From the NCBI GenBank assembly GCA_013112715.1, contig JABFGB010000019.1:61462-125461 (forward strand): a stretch of DNA of 64,000 bases, given 5' to 3'. The position numbers were made by a program, and so were the translations under genes. The DNA comes from Chloroflexota bacterium (lineage in GTDB: Bacteria > Chloroflexota > Anaerolineae > Aggregatilineales > J027). The notes below the pieces were generated by a model that was not told where the DNA came from, made no database searches, and saw nothing but the letters and a program-made list of their open reading frames with translations. This document shows positions 1-8,076 of the stretch, one piece after another (position 1 is the first letter of the stretch; every line of letters starts with the position of its first letter).

Positions 1-1186
1 AGTCAACGGTGGCACCGCAACGGCTAACCGCCAACACGCCATTCCATGAGCTTTCATTGAAGCTGCCATCATCCACCTGACCTACGTCCGTAACCAGACC
101 AATGCTCAGTTCGCTTAGGTCGAGGCCATAGCAGGTCAAGACCGCGCCAGTTCGCAGACCGTTTTCGGCTTGTTTAATCAATGCCTGTACTTCAGCCGGA
201 ACTGAAGCCGCGAGGTCATGGAAGTCCGCGAGGCCGACTTCGCCCAACCAGTTGCCAGCAGGGATTGCACCTTCGGCATAGGCTTTGATGAGGGTCACGA
301 GGCTGACATCAATCAGTTTGGTAGCGCTGGAAACGAGGCACGGATGCGCTTCGGGCACGGTCAACCACTGGTCGGTGTCCACGCCAATGCAGAAGGGATT
401 GCTGCCGGGGGTCGTGACGGCACTAGCAACTTCGATCAATGCACCATTGCCAGTCTTACCGCCAGCGCCAAAGATCACATCTGCATTTTGGTCAAGGGCT
501 TGGCGGGCCGTTGCAGCGCCCCACGCCGGATCAACAAATGCGACATCCAAACCACCGGGGTGATAGGTGCTGATGATATTGATTTCCTTGCCCAACTGTT
601 CACCACCCCATTCCGCGCCGGAACGATACCCTTCATTGAAGGCTACAACGGGTGGAACTTGGTCGGTACCTAATACGGCAGCAATCGTGCCTGTCTGGGT
701 GAGGCCAGCGGCGAGCACACCTGCGAGGAAGCCAGATTTATCTTCAGGGAAGATCAGGCCGGTTACGTTTGGAATGGCTTCGACTTGGAATTGGTCAACA
801 CCGATAAAATGAACGTCGGGATAGTTGGCGGCGGCTTCAACGGTTGCCTGACCAAGCGCAAAACCGACGGTCACAATTACGTTGTAGCCGTTATCGGCAA
901 ATTCGGCAATATTGGTCGCATAATCGGCGGCGTCTTGTGTTTCGATGTAATCTACATCAGCGCCAAGTTCTTCACCCGCCATTTGCACGCCATTCCACGC
1001 ACTTTCATTAAAGCTACCGTCGTCTACCTGCCCTACGTCGGTCACAAGACCAATTTTGAGCGGGGCTTGACGGGCTGTGCGCGAATTCAGGGTACTATTA
1101 TCCGCAGCAAACGTTGGGGTAAGGCCGATTACTGCAATGGCTACCACAAGCGTGATAGCAATTACACTAGAGAAAAAGCGTCGCAT
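1..1186 (-). CDS. BMP-family ABC transporter substrate-binding protein, 5' part, with tandem BMP domains
   Basis: The minus-strand frame is open from an ATG at 1186 to the left edge (395 codons, 3' end missing). It starts with a Sec signal peptide (MRRFFSSVIAITLVVAIAV, cleavage near TPTFA-A) and no lipobox cysteine. Residues ~43-350 form a BMP/PnrA-type periplasmic binding domain opening with LKIGLVTDVGQVDDGSFNES, the family hallmark for purine-nucleoside or sugar binding. At about residue 355 the same signature restarts (LSIGLVTDVGQVDDGSFNES), so a second BMP domain begins and is cut by the edge. A strong ribosome site (AAGGAG, 8 nt before ATG) supports the start. The product should capture a solute outside the membrane for an ABC importer, whose other subunits are not in the window. 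The family call is secure; the ligand is unknown. Confidence 0.9.
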   Translation of the reverse strand, partial: MRRFFSSVIAITLVVAIAVIGLTPTFAADNSTLNSRTARQAPLKIGLVTDVGQVDDGSFNESAWNGVQMAGEELGADVDYIETQDAADYATNIAEFADNGYNVIVTVGFALGQATVEAAANYPDVHFIGVDQFQVEAIPNVTGLIFPEDKSGFLAGVLAAGLTQTGTIAAVLGTDQVPPVVAFNEGYRSGAEWGGEQLGKEINIISTYHPGGLDVAFVDPAWGAATARQALDQNADVIFGAGGKTGNGALIEVASAVTTPGSNPFCIGVDTDQWLTVPEAHPCLVSSATKLIDVSLVTLIKAYAEGAIPAGNWLGEVGLADFHDLAASVPAEVQALIKQAENGLRTGAVLTCYGLDLSELSIGLVTDVGQVDDGSFNESSWNGVLAVSRCGATVD

Positions 1187-1532
1187 TGTCAAAGCTCCTT
1201 GACTATTTAATTAATTACTTTTTTACGACGCTTTAGATTATAGTGCGTCTTATAGAAGCGGCAAGGTATGAATTATCCCCCCAATTCGCTTAAAATGAGC
1301 AATTCTGACCAATCATTTTGTGAAAGGGATAGTGTATAATAATAGTAATTTTGAAATGTAGCTCTACCATCGTATTCGCCGAAATTTTCTTAGTGAAAAC
1401 AGACCTATATTAAAATATTGAAGGTGTTTACGCTGCCTTGTTTATAAAAAAGTTACTCAAGGCCACATTTTAATCCACTGGTGGATTTGCATGGCAGCAA
1501 ATTAGGGTTCGGATATTAAGGAGAGGTTTTCA
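1187..1532. other. divergent intergenic region between the BMP gene and pdxS
   Basis: This AT-rich 346-bp gap contains the BMP promoter and, 45 bp before pdxS, a 7-bp inverted repeat AATCCAC-TG-GTGGATT (1472-1487) that could be an operator. A TATAAT at 1335-1340 lacks a convincing -35. I see no gene in it. Confidence 0.5.
1237..1264 (-). promoter_or_regulatory. sigma70-like promoter of the BMP gene
   Basis: On the minus strand TTGCCG and a perfect TATAAT are separated by 16 bases, about 50 bp upstream of the BMP start codon. The -35 matches consensus at four of six bases. No experimental evidence is implied. Confidence 0.5.
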
Positions 1533-2438
1533 ATGTCTACCAATGGTCATTCCGGCAATGGGGTGCAAAAAGGCACCGAGACAGTCAAGCGCGGACTTGC
1601 CCAAATGCTCAAGGGTGGTGTGATTATGGATGTGGTCACGCCAGAGCAAGCCAAAATTGCGGAAGATGCCGGGGCCGCTGCGGTCATGGCACTCGAACGG
1701 GTTCCGGCTGACATTCGGGTACAGGGTGGTGTTGCCCGTATGTCCGATCCCGATATGATCGAGGGAATTATCAACGCTGTGACTATTCCTGTCATGGCGA
1801 AGTGCCGCATTGGGCATTTTGTGGAAGCCCAAGTTTTGGAAGCCATTGGGGTGGATTACATTGATGAAAGCGAAGTATTAACCCCCGCTGACGAGGAATA
1901 TCATGTCAATAAGCACGCCTTTAAAGTGCCGTTTGTCTGCGGTTGCCGCAATTTAGGCGAGGCGCTGCGTCGAATTGGTGAGGGTGCGGCGATGATGCGT
2001 ACCAAAGGCGAAGCGGGTACTGGTGATGTGGTCGAAGCTGTACGTCATGCGCGTGCTGTGCTAGGGGAAATCCGCCGCCTACAAAATATGCCCCCAGAAG
2101 AACTCATGACCTATGCCAAAAACATCGGGGCACCCTATCATTTGGTGGTCGAAGTGGCGGAGACGGGCAAATTACCTGTGGTGAATTTTGCAGCCGGTGG
2201 AATTGCAACCCCAGCGGACGCGGCTCTGCTCATGCAAATTGGTGTAGATGGGGTGTTTGTCGGTAGCGGCATTTTCAAGAGTGGCGACCCCGCCAAACGT
2301 GCCAAAGCGATTGTTGAAGCCACCACTCATTATAATGATCCGGATATTATTGCAAAGGTCAGTCGAGGGTTGGGGGAGGCAATGGTCGGCATTAATGTCA
2401 CACCAGACACACTGGTGCTTGGGAAACGCGGCTGGTAA
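1533..2438 (+). CDS. pdxS: pyridoxal 5'-phosphate synthase lyase subunit PdxS
   Basis: PdxS makes pyridoxal phosphate from ribose 5-phosphate, glyceraldehyde 3-phosphate and ammonia, the ammonia coming from the glutaminase PdxT. At 301 aa it has the normal length. The (beta/alpha)8 barrel shows the conserved blocks [21 protein letters not shown] (catalytic lysine forming the ribose Schiff base), [11 protein letters not shown] (second lysine) and the phosphate-binding [17 protein letters not shown] near the C terminus. A ribosome site (AAGGAGAGG) precedes the ATG. Unlike the usual pdxS-pdxT pair, no pdxT follows; the gene stands alone with a terminator-like hairpin just downstream, so the glutaminase must be encoded elsewhere. 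Confidence 0.97.
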   Translation: MSTNGHSGNGVQKGTETVKRGLAQMLKGGVIMDVVTPEQAKIAEDAGAAAVMALERVPADIRVQGGVARMSDPDMIEGIINAVTIPVMAKCRIGHFVEAQVLEAIGVDYIDESEVLTPADEEYHVNKHAFKVPFVCGCRNLGEALRRIGEGAAMMRTKGEAGTGDVVEAVRHARAVLGEIRRLQNMPPEELMTYAKNIGAPYHLVVEVAETGKLPVVNFAAGGIATPADAALLMQIGVDGVFVGSGIFKSGDPAKRAKAIVEATTHYNDPDIIAKVSRGLGEAMVGINVTPDTLVLGKRGW

Positions 2439-2455
2439 AGGGGCCAAGCGATTTT

Positions 2456-2493
2456 GGGTGTGGCGATTTTTTGACACTCACCACACCCTTTCT
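2456..2493 (+). terminator. probable rho-independent terminator of pdxS
   Basis: An 8-bp perfect stem GGGTGTGG/CCACACCC encloses a 17-nt loop and is followed by TTTCT, starting 18 bp after the pdxS stop codon. The T-tract is short. Confidence 0.55.
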
Positions 2494-2859
2494 CCTACCA
2501 TTCGGGGTACACTAGCCAATAGCAATCCCCGATTCAGTGATAGTCATCTCAGGCAAGGTAGGATTTTCCTCGATTTTCTGACCCAACTGAGCAAAATAGA
2601 CTCGCAAATAGTGGGTCTCGGGTATATAACCCATGTGTTGAATCAACAATCGTGCAGCAGAGCAAATAAAGGGATCAGAGCAAAAATGGTGATAAATTTT
2701 CTCATTGAGCTTTAGGGCTGCATTTACCGTAGTTGCCGCTGTAAAATTGATTGTGATATTTTGCACATGATTTTAATGCAAAAAACTACTGAGTGCGGAG
2801 AGGGACGCAGCATACACTATGGATATATTCGGATATGCGAATAAGCAAAGGATAAGCTG
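2494..2859. other. intergenic region before the ArsR gene
   Basis: Beyond the terminator this stretch holds no gene I can support. A minus-strand 84-codon frame (2512-2766) would need a GTG start without a ribosome site. The last 40 bp contain the inverted repeat listed as the probable ArsR operator. Confidence 0.45.
2826..2843 (+). promoter_or_regulatory. probable ArsR operator
   Basis: The 6-bp inverted repeat TATTCG-GATATG-CGAATA lies 17 bp upstream of the ArsR start codon. Its size, AT-rich arms and position are typical of autoregulated ArsR/SmtB operators. Binding is inferred. Confidence 0.55.
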
Positions 2860-3228
2860 GTGGCGATTCCTTCCTTAGATGAACTAGACCTCCTCCATAG
2901 TCACATTTGCACCGCCGTTGGCGATCCCAAACGCATTCAAATCCTCTATGCCCTATATGAGCAACCACGCAATGTTTCGGCATTGGTGGAAGCATTAGCA
3001 ACGCCACAACCGACCATCTCACGCCATCTTACGGTTCTACGGGATCGGTCAATCGTAGTGGCAAAACGCGACGGCCAGTCCGTTGTTTATAGTCTATCCA
3101 CTCCCAAGATCATTGAAATATTGGACGCGATGCGTCAGATTTTGCGGGATTCGTTAGACCATAAATCCAATCTACTGGCAAACGAGGATTCAAGCGAGGC
3201 GATCACCGGAGAAACTATCACCGTATAA
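2860..3228 (+). CDS. ArsR/SmtB-family transcriptional regulator
   Basis: This 122-aa winged-helix protein carries the ArsR pattern GDPKRIQILYAL in the first helices and a recognition helix region TPQPTISRHLTVLRDRSIV at about residues 46-64, followed by the beta-wing (AKRDGQSVVYSLS). It likely represses its own promoter and the downstream cytochrome genes. There is only one cysteine (Cys17), so it lacks the cysteine pair used by dithiol persulfide sensors such as SqrR/BigR, and no classical CxC metal motif is present; the signal is unknown. The start is GTG, with AAGG upstream. The gene heads the sulfur cluster and is 47 bp from the octaheme cytochrome. Confidence 0.88.
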   Translation: MAIPSLDELDLLHSHICTAVGDPKRIQILYALYEQPRNVSALVEALATPQPTISRHLTVLRDRSIVVAKRDGQSVVYSLSTPKIIEILDAMRQILRDSLDHKSNLLANEDSSEAITGETITV

Positions 3229-3242
3229 AGAGCGCCGCTGTC

Positions 3243-3267
3243 TTATCCCTGCTCTACGAAGGGATAA
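3243..3267 (+). promoter_or_regulatory. hairpin in the leader of the octaheme cytochrome gene
   Basis: TTATCCC and GGGATAA form a perfect 7-bp stem around an 11-nt loop, ending 8 bp before the cytochrome ATG. The 3' arm contains the GGGATAAAG that is the closest thing to a ribosome site, so folding could limit translation or mark an mRNA processing point. There is no T-tract, so it is not a classical terminator. Confidence 0.4.
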
Positions 3268-3275
3268 AGATAGGG

Positions 3276-4706
3276 ATGAAGAATTTCAAATATGTCTGGG
3301 CTATCGGCTTGATAGTCACCGGGCTGATTCTGATTGTGCCCAGTCTGCTGTTTCTCACGGACTCCAAAACCGAGGCGAACGCTGACCCTTGGGATCACGT
3401 GCCGGAACGCAATCCGGCGGTAAGTCATGCCTCGCTTATCCAAGGCCCATTTGAAACAGGTTCGGATGTCACCCGCGAATGTCTGACTTGTCACGAAGAC
3501 GCGGCCCATGATGTCATGCAGACGACTCACTGGACATGGTTGGCTGACCCAGTAGAAGTCGAGGGCCGTGATGAGCCTGTCGCACTGGGAAAAGCCAATG
3601 GCATCAATAATTTCTGCATCGGCATCCAATCCAATTGGACGGGCTGCACACGCTGTCATGCCGGTTATGGTTGGAGCGATGCCAGTTTTGATTTTACCAA
3701 CCAAGAAAATGTAGACTGCCTCGTGTGTCATGACCAGTCCGGCACGTATGTCAAGGCGTCATCTGGGCAGGTGGCAGAAGGTGTGGATTTGGTGGTCGCG
3801 GCCCAAAGTGTTTCGACGCCTGACCGCGAAAACTGCGGCGGCTGTCATTTTGATGGCGGCGGCGGCAACGGTGTCAAACATGGTGATCTTGATGAAAGCC
3901 TCTATTTCCCCACCGAAAATCTTGATGTCCACATGGGCAAGCTCGATTTTATCTGCATTGACTGTCACCAAACCGAAAACCATGACATCCCCGGACGCCT
4001 AATGTCACTCAGCCTCGAAAACTCAAATCAGATTTATTGCACCGATTGTCATGAAGATGCCGTGCATGAAGATGACCGCCTCAATGCTCATACCGATGCA
4101 GTGGCCTGCCAAACGTGCCATGTGCCAGCCGGGGCGCGGCGCGAACCAACCAAAATTGCATGGGACTGGTCAACCGCCGGACAAGATTTGGAGGAAGACC
4201 CCCACGAATATCTGAAGATTAAGGGGAGCTTCATCTACGAGAGCAACATCATTCCGGATTACACATGGTATAACGGCAACCAGAGTATTTACCTGCTCGG
4301 CGATCCGATTGACCCCACGGTGCCAACCGTATTAAATGCCCCACAAGGCAATATCAACGACCCCAATTCTAAGATTTGGCCCTTCAAGATTCACTATGGC
4401 AATCAAATCTATGACGCGCTGTACAACTACCTGCTCCAACCCAAGACGGTTGGGGAGACAGGCTACTGGACAACCTTCGATTGGAATTCCGCATTGGAAC
4501 AGGGTTCAGCCGCCACAGGTATCCCCTATAGTGGTCAATATGGATTTGCCCCAACGACCAGCTATTGGCCTCAGACTCACATGGTCGCTCCCGCCGAAGA
4601 TGCCCTGCAATGCGTGGATTGTCATGGCGAAAATGGGCGCATGGATTGGGAAGCTCTTGGCTACCCCGGCGACCCCATGATTTGGGGCGGGCGTGATGCG
4701 GAATAG
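3276..4706 (+). CDS. octaheme tetrathionate-reductase-like cytochrome c
   Basis: The 476-aa protein has an N-terminal signal anchor (residues ~6-28) and exactly eight CXXCH haem-binding motifs, near residues 68, 124, 148, 187, 226, 255, 278 and 446. The spacing and surrounding sequences (NNFCI before the second haem, CHAGYGW, VDCLVCHD, CQTCHVPAGAR then a WDWSTAG block) fit the octaheme tetrathionate reductase (OTR) family, known for reduction of tetrathionate and, in vitro, nitrite and hydroxylamine. A lysine near residue 108, just before NNFCI, is a candidate for the unusual lysine ligand of the active-site haem. It should act on the outer face of the membrane, taking electrons from the multihaem/cytochrome b protein encoded 16 bp downstream. 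The true substrate in this organism is an inference. Confidence 0.85.
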   Translation: MKNFKYVWAIGLIVTGLILIVPSLLFLTDSKTEANADPWDHVPERNPAVSHASLIQGPFETGSDVTRECLTCHEDAAHDVMQTTHWTWLADPVEVEGRDEPVALGKANGINNFCIGIQSNWTGCTRCHAGYGWSDASFDFTNQENVDCLVCHDQSGTYVKASSGQVAEGVDLVVAAQSVSTPDRENCGGCHFDGGGGNGVKHGDLDESLYFPTENLDVHMGKLDFICIDCHQTENHDIPGRLMSLSLENSNQIYCTDCHEDAVHEDDRLNAHTDAVACQTCHVPAGARREPTKIAWDWSTAGQDLEEDPHEYLKIKGSFIYESNIIPDYTWYNGNQSIYLLGDPIDPTVPTVLNAPQGNINDPNSKIWPFKIHYGNQIYDALYNYLLQPKTVGETGYWTTFDWNSALEQGSAATGIPYSGQYGFAPTTSYWPQTHMVAPAEDALQCVDCHGENGRMDWEALGYPGDPMIWGGRDAE

Positions 4707-4722
4707 GAGAGGCGATAACATC

Positions 4723-7467
4723 ATGAAATCAATCTTCAAGCGACTATTCATTTTCGCCCTCATCCTCATCGGTACAGGCTTGGTTTTGGTGGCGATGCAG
4801 GGGGCGGCGGCCCAAGAACCGACCCCGATGCACCCGACCTATGCTCTGTTGGATGCAGATGGCAACCATGTTTTGGATTCCGGCAAGCCTGTCTCGACCC
4901 TCAAAACCTGTGGGCAGTGTCACGATACCGAATATATCGAGCAGCACAGTGGACACGCCCAAGTCGGCCTCGATCAATTGATGGCGGGTGAGACCCCCAG
5001 CAATGGACGCGCGTGGGACCTAACCACTGGTTATTTTGGTGAATGGGATCCGCTACTCTATCGCACCCTCTCCGCGACAGGTGATACTTCGATTGACCTA
5101 ACCACGCCTGATTGGATCAAACTCTATGGCGTGCGGCATGTTGGCGGCGGGCCAGCCATGTACAGCCGGACCGGTGGGTTACTGACCGATCTCTCCGCCG
5201 ATGAATTGACACCCGAAAACGCGACAGTTGACCCAACCACAGGCGAATTGGTGGCATGGAATTGGGCACAGTCGGGTGTAGAAGAAATGAACTGTTTCCT
5301 CTGCCATACCGCCACCCCCGACAACACAGCACGGACAGTGGCTTTGCAGTCCGGCGAATTTGGTTGGGCCAACACCGCCACCCTGAATGGCACAGGTATT
5401 GTAAGCGAACAGGATGGCGAATGGGTTTGGAATGCCGACGCTTTTGACGCTGATGGCAAATTGCTGGCCGAATATGTCACGGTGCAAGACCCACGCAGCG
5501 ACAACTGTGGTCAATGTCACGGAACGGTACACGGCGAAAATCAAGTGCCATTGACGGGCCTCACCTGTGACGCCTCGCAAAACAATACCACCCTCCGAAC
5601 AGGACAGGTATTCTCATCGCAGTTGATTTCTAAATCTGGCCTCAATTTGTCGAATAAGAGTGACCTCAATCGTTCTTGGGATATTCATGCCGAGCGCGTG
5701 GTCGAATGTACCGACTGCCACTATGCCATGAACAACCCGGTCTATTATAAAGAGGCCGCTTCGGACAGCCCCGAACATCTGGTGTTTGACCCCCGCCGTC
5801 TCGACATTTCCGAATATCTGCGCCGTCCTTTGCACGACTTTGCCAATGGACAGCCTGAAACGGATGCTGACGGAATTGCCTATCAAAATGTGATTCAGCC
5901 ATGCGAAGCCTGCCACGATACTGATGTCAGTCATGAATGGCTGCCTTATGAAGAACGGCATATGGATGTGTTGGCTTGTGAGACCTGCCACGTACCCAAG
6001 ATATATGCCCCGGCTTTGCAAACGGTGGACTGGACGGTATTGCAGCCTGATAGTTCACCCGTGTTGACCTGTCGCGGGGTGGATACCAGCAGTTCCGGTA
6101 ATCAAATCATCAATGGGTTTGAACCAGTCCTGCTGCCCCATGCCAACCCCGACGGCTCGACCATCCTATCTCCTTATAATTTGGTCACGACATGGTTGTG
6201 GGTCTATAGCGATCCGGCTCAACCTGTCCCACTGGTTGATTTACAGGCCGTTTGGCTGGATGGTGAAACCTATACCGCCGATGTGCTGGCGGTGTTTGAT
6301 GCCAACAATGATGGCACACTGACCGACGCCGAATTGATGATAGACAGTGATGCCAAAGAAGCCTTGATTATGGAACGGCTGGCGGCGCGGGGTCTGGAAA
6401 ATCCGCGTATTGAAGGTGATGTCCAACCCTACAGCATTAATCATGGCGTAGCAGGTGGCGATTGGGTCACCAAAGACTGCGATAGCTGCCATACCGATGA
6501 TTCACGGGTGAACACCGCCATGATTTTATCGGATTACACCCCCGGCGGCACGACCCCCACCTTCCATGAAAGCGACGGCGCGAAGTTTAGCGGCGACTTT
6601 GTGGAAGAAGATGGCAAGCTGTTTTATCAACCCCAGACCAACACCGACGTGACCGATTTGTACATCTTCGGCCATAACGGCGTGGGCTGGATAGATTGGC
6701 TGGGGCTGGCGATGTTCTTGGGGGTATTCGCGGGTGTCCTGATTCATGGCAGCCTGCGCTATCGAGCATCACGCAAGATGGCGGGTCAACACAAGCACGA
6801 TGCCGAACTCCATAAGGTCTATATGTACTCGGTCTATGAACGGCAGTGGCATTGGCTTCAGACCGCCGTAATTTTCACCCTGATTTTTACAGGTCTGGTG
6901 ATTCACAAACCCGACCAATTTGGCATGTTCAGCTTCCGCTATGTCGTCCAAATTCACAACATCATGGCGATGATTCTGCTAATTAATGCGGCGTTGGCGG
7001 CCTTCTATCACTTTGCCAGCGGGCAGATTCGCCAATTTTTGCCACGCCCCTACGGTTTCTTTGACCAAGCCTTTGCACAGGCCAAGTTCTACCTAAACGG
7101 CATCTTTAAGGGCGAACCCCATCCAATGGCAAAAACGCCTGAACAAAAGATGAACCCGTTGCAACAATTGACCTATCTAGGGCTATTGAATGTTCTGCTG
7201 CCGCTGCAAATCTTGACGGGTGCGATGATGTGGGGGGTACAACGTTTCCCTGAATTGGCAGATGATTTGGGCGGTCTACCTTTCCTTGCCCCTATTCATA
7301 CATTGGTGGCGTGGATGTTTGCGACCTTTATCGTAATGCACGTCTATTTGACCACCACCGGGCATCGCCCATTAGCAGGCATCAAAAGCATGATGATGGG
7401 TTGGGATGAGGTTGAAACACACGATCAAACACATACGCCTGAAGCCCAAACTTCGGCGGCGGATTAA
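4723..7467 (+). CDS. heptaheme cytochrome c fused to a membrane cytochrome b domain
   Basis: I place the start at the ATG preceded by AGGAGAGG rather than at an earlier ATG overlapping the upstream gene; this gives 914 aa beginning with a signal peptide. The exported part has seven CXXCH motifs (near residues 62, 189, 261, 328, 392, 417 and 585) and an EF-hand-like DANNDGTLTDAE loop. From about residue 647 five hydrophobic segments follow, with histidines in a cytochrome b561/thiosulfate-reductase-type arrangement (ERQWHWLQ, QIHNIMA, APIHTLVAW, MHVYL). Such a protein can oxidise membrane quinol and pass electrons to surface haems, so it is the likely partner of the octaheme enzyme, normally supplied by two separate subunits. 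Family-level role is well supported; direction of electron flow is inferred. Confidence 0.85.
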   Translation: MKSIFKRLFIFALILIGTGLVLVAMQGAAAQEPTPMHPTYALLDADGNHVLDSGKPVSTLKTCGQCHDTEYIEQHSGHAQVGLDQLMAGETPSNGRAWDLTTGYFGEWDPLLYRTLSATGDTSIDLTTPDWIKLYGVRHVGGGPAMYSRTGGLLTDLSADELTPENATVDPTTGELVAWNWAQSGVEEMNCFLCHTATPDNTARTVALQSGEFGWANTATLNGTGIVSEQDGEWVWNADAFDADGKLLAEYVTVQDPRSDNCGQCHGTVHGENQVPLTGLTCDASQNNTTLRTGQVFSSQLISKSGLNLSNKSDLNRSWDIHAERVVECTDCHYAMNNPVYYKEAASDSPEHLVFDPRRLDISEYLRRPLHDFANGQPETDADGIAYQNVIQPCEACHDTDVSHEWLPYEERHMDVLACETCHVPKIYAPALQTVDWTVLQPDSSPVLTCRGVDTSSSGNQIINGFEPVLLPHANPDGSTILSPYNLVTTWLWVYSDPAQPVPLVDLQAVWLDGETYTADVLAVFDANNDGTLTDAELMIDSDAKEALIMERLAARGLENPRIEGDVQPYSINHGVAGGDWVTKDCDSCHTDDSRVNTAMILSDYTPGGTTPTFHESDGAKFSGDFVEEDGKLFYQPQTNTDVTDLYIFGHNGVGWIDWLGLAMFLGVFAGVLIHGSLRYRASRKMAGQHKHDAELHKVYMYSVYERQWHWLQTAVIFTLIFTGLVIHKPDQFGMFSFRYVVQIHNIMAMILLINAALAAFYHFASGQIRQFLPRPYGFFDQAFAQAKFYLNGIFKGEPHPMAKTPEQKMNPLQQLTYLGLLNVLLPLQILTGAMMWGVQRFPELADDLGGLPFLAPIHTLVAWMFATFIVMHVYLTTTGHRPLAGIKSMMMGWDEVETHDQTHTPEAQTSAAD

Positions 7468-7485
7468 ACGGGAGAAAAAATAACA

Positions 7486-8064
7486 ATGGCAGTTCAAGGT
7501 TCAATCAAAAAATGGGTACGGGTTCCGGCTCATACCGCAATTGGGGTCAAACGACAGGCCCGCGCCTATGTTAACCCCTATCTGGGAGGCATTTTACTTG
7601 GCGTGGTCTTGTTCTCGTCCTTTTTCCTGACGGGCAATGGGTTGGGTGCGTCCGGCGGCATGAACCGGATTCTGGTGTGGGGGCAAGATCAATTAGTGCC
7701 CGATCACGTAGACCGCACCGCCTATCTGTTGGAGATGGCAGGCGGCGACACCAACCCGATGGATAGCTGGGTCGTGTTTGTAATGCTTGGTGTCATTGTC
7801 GGCGGGTTTGCCTCTGGTTGGCTAAATGGACGTTTTAAGATCGAGACCAATCGAGGGCCGCACATCTCCGTCAAAACGCGCTGGATGCTGGCGTTTATCG
7901 GCGGGGCGTTTATGGGCTATGGCGCACGCATGGCACGCGGCTGCACTTCCGGTCAAGCCTTGTCCGGTGGGGCAGTATTGTCGGTGGGAAGTTGGGCATT
8001 TATGTTCGCCGTGTTTGCTGGCGGCTATGCCCTTGCCTATTTTGTCCGTCGTCTATGGCGCTAA
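7486..8064 (+). CDS. YeeE/YedE-family transporter, N-terminal half protein
   Basis: This 192-aa membrane protein has about four hydrophobic helices and the YeeE/YedE (DUF395) signature GARMARGCTSGQALSG with its conserved cysteine around residue 150. The family includes TsuA, which imports thiosulfate by passing it along conserved cysteines. Here the usual two-repeat protein is split: this gene carries the GCTSG repeat, and the next gene, 12 bp away, carries the FCPGTS repeat. They probably form one channel. A GGGAG ribosome site precedes the ATG. Confidence 0.85.
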   Translation: MAVQGSIKKWVRVPAHTAIGVKRQARAYVNPYLGGILLGVVLFSSFFLTGNGLGASGGMNRILVWGQDQLVPDHVDRTAYLLEMAGGDTNPMDSWVVFVMLGVIVGGFASGWLNGRFKIETNRGPHISVKTRWMLAFIGGAFMGYGARMARGCTSGQALSGGAVLSVGSWAFMFAVFAGGYALAYFVRRLWR

Positions 8065-8076
8065 AGGAGGACTACC

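Noticed and set aside
218..1210. Plus-strand frames over the left end
   Set aside because: The minus-strand BMP gene, with signal peptide and ribosome site, accounts for the whole stretch.
1335..1340. TATAAT box as the pdxS promoter
   Set aside because: No acceptable -35 hexamer lies 15-19 bp upstream, so the box alone is not sufficient.
2512..2766. 84-codon minus-strand frame downstream of pdxS
   Set aside because: It would need a GTG start with no ribosome site; the frame is short and in a region with a terminator hairpin, so coding is not supported.
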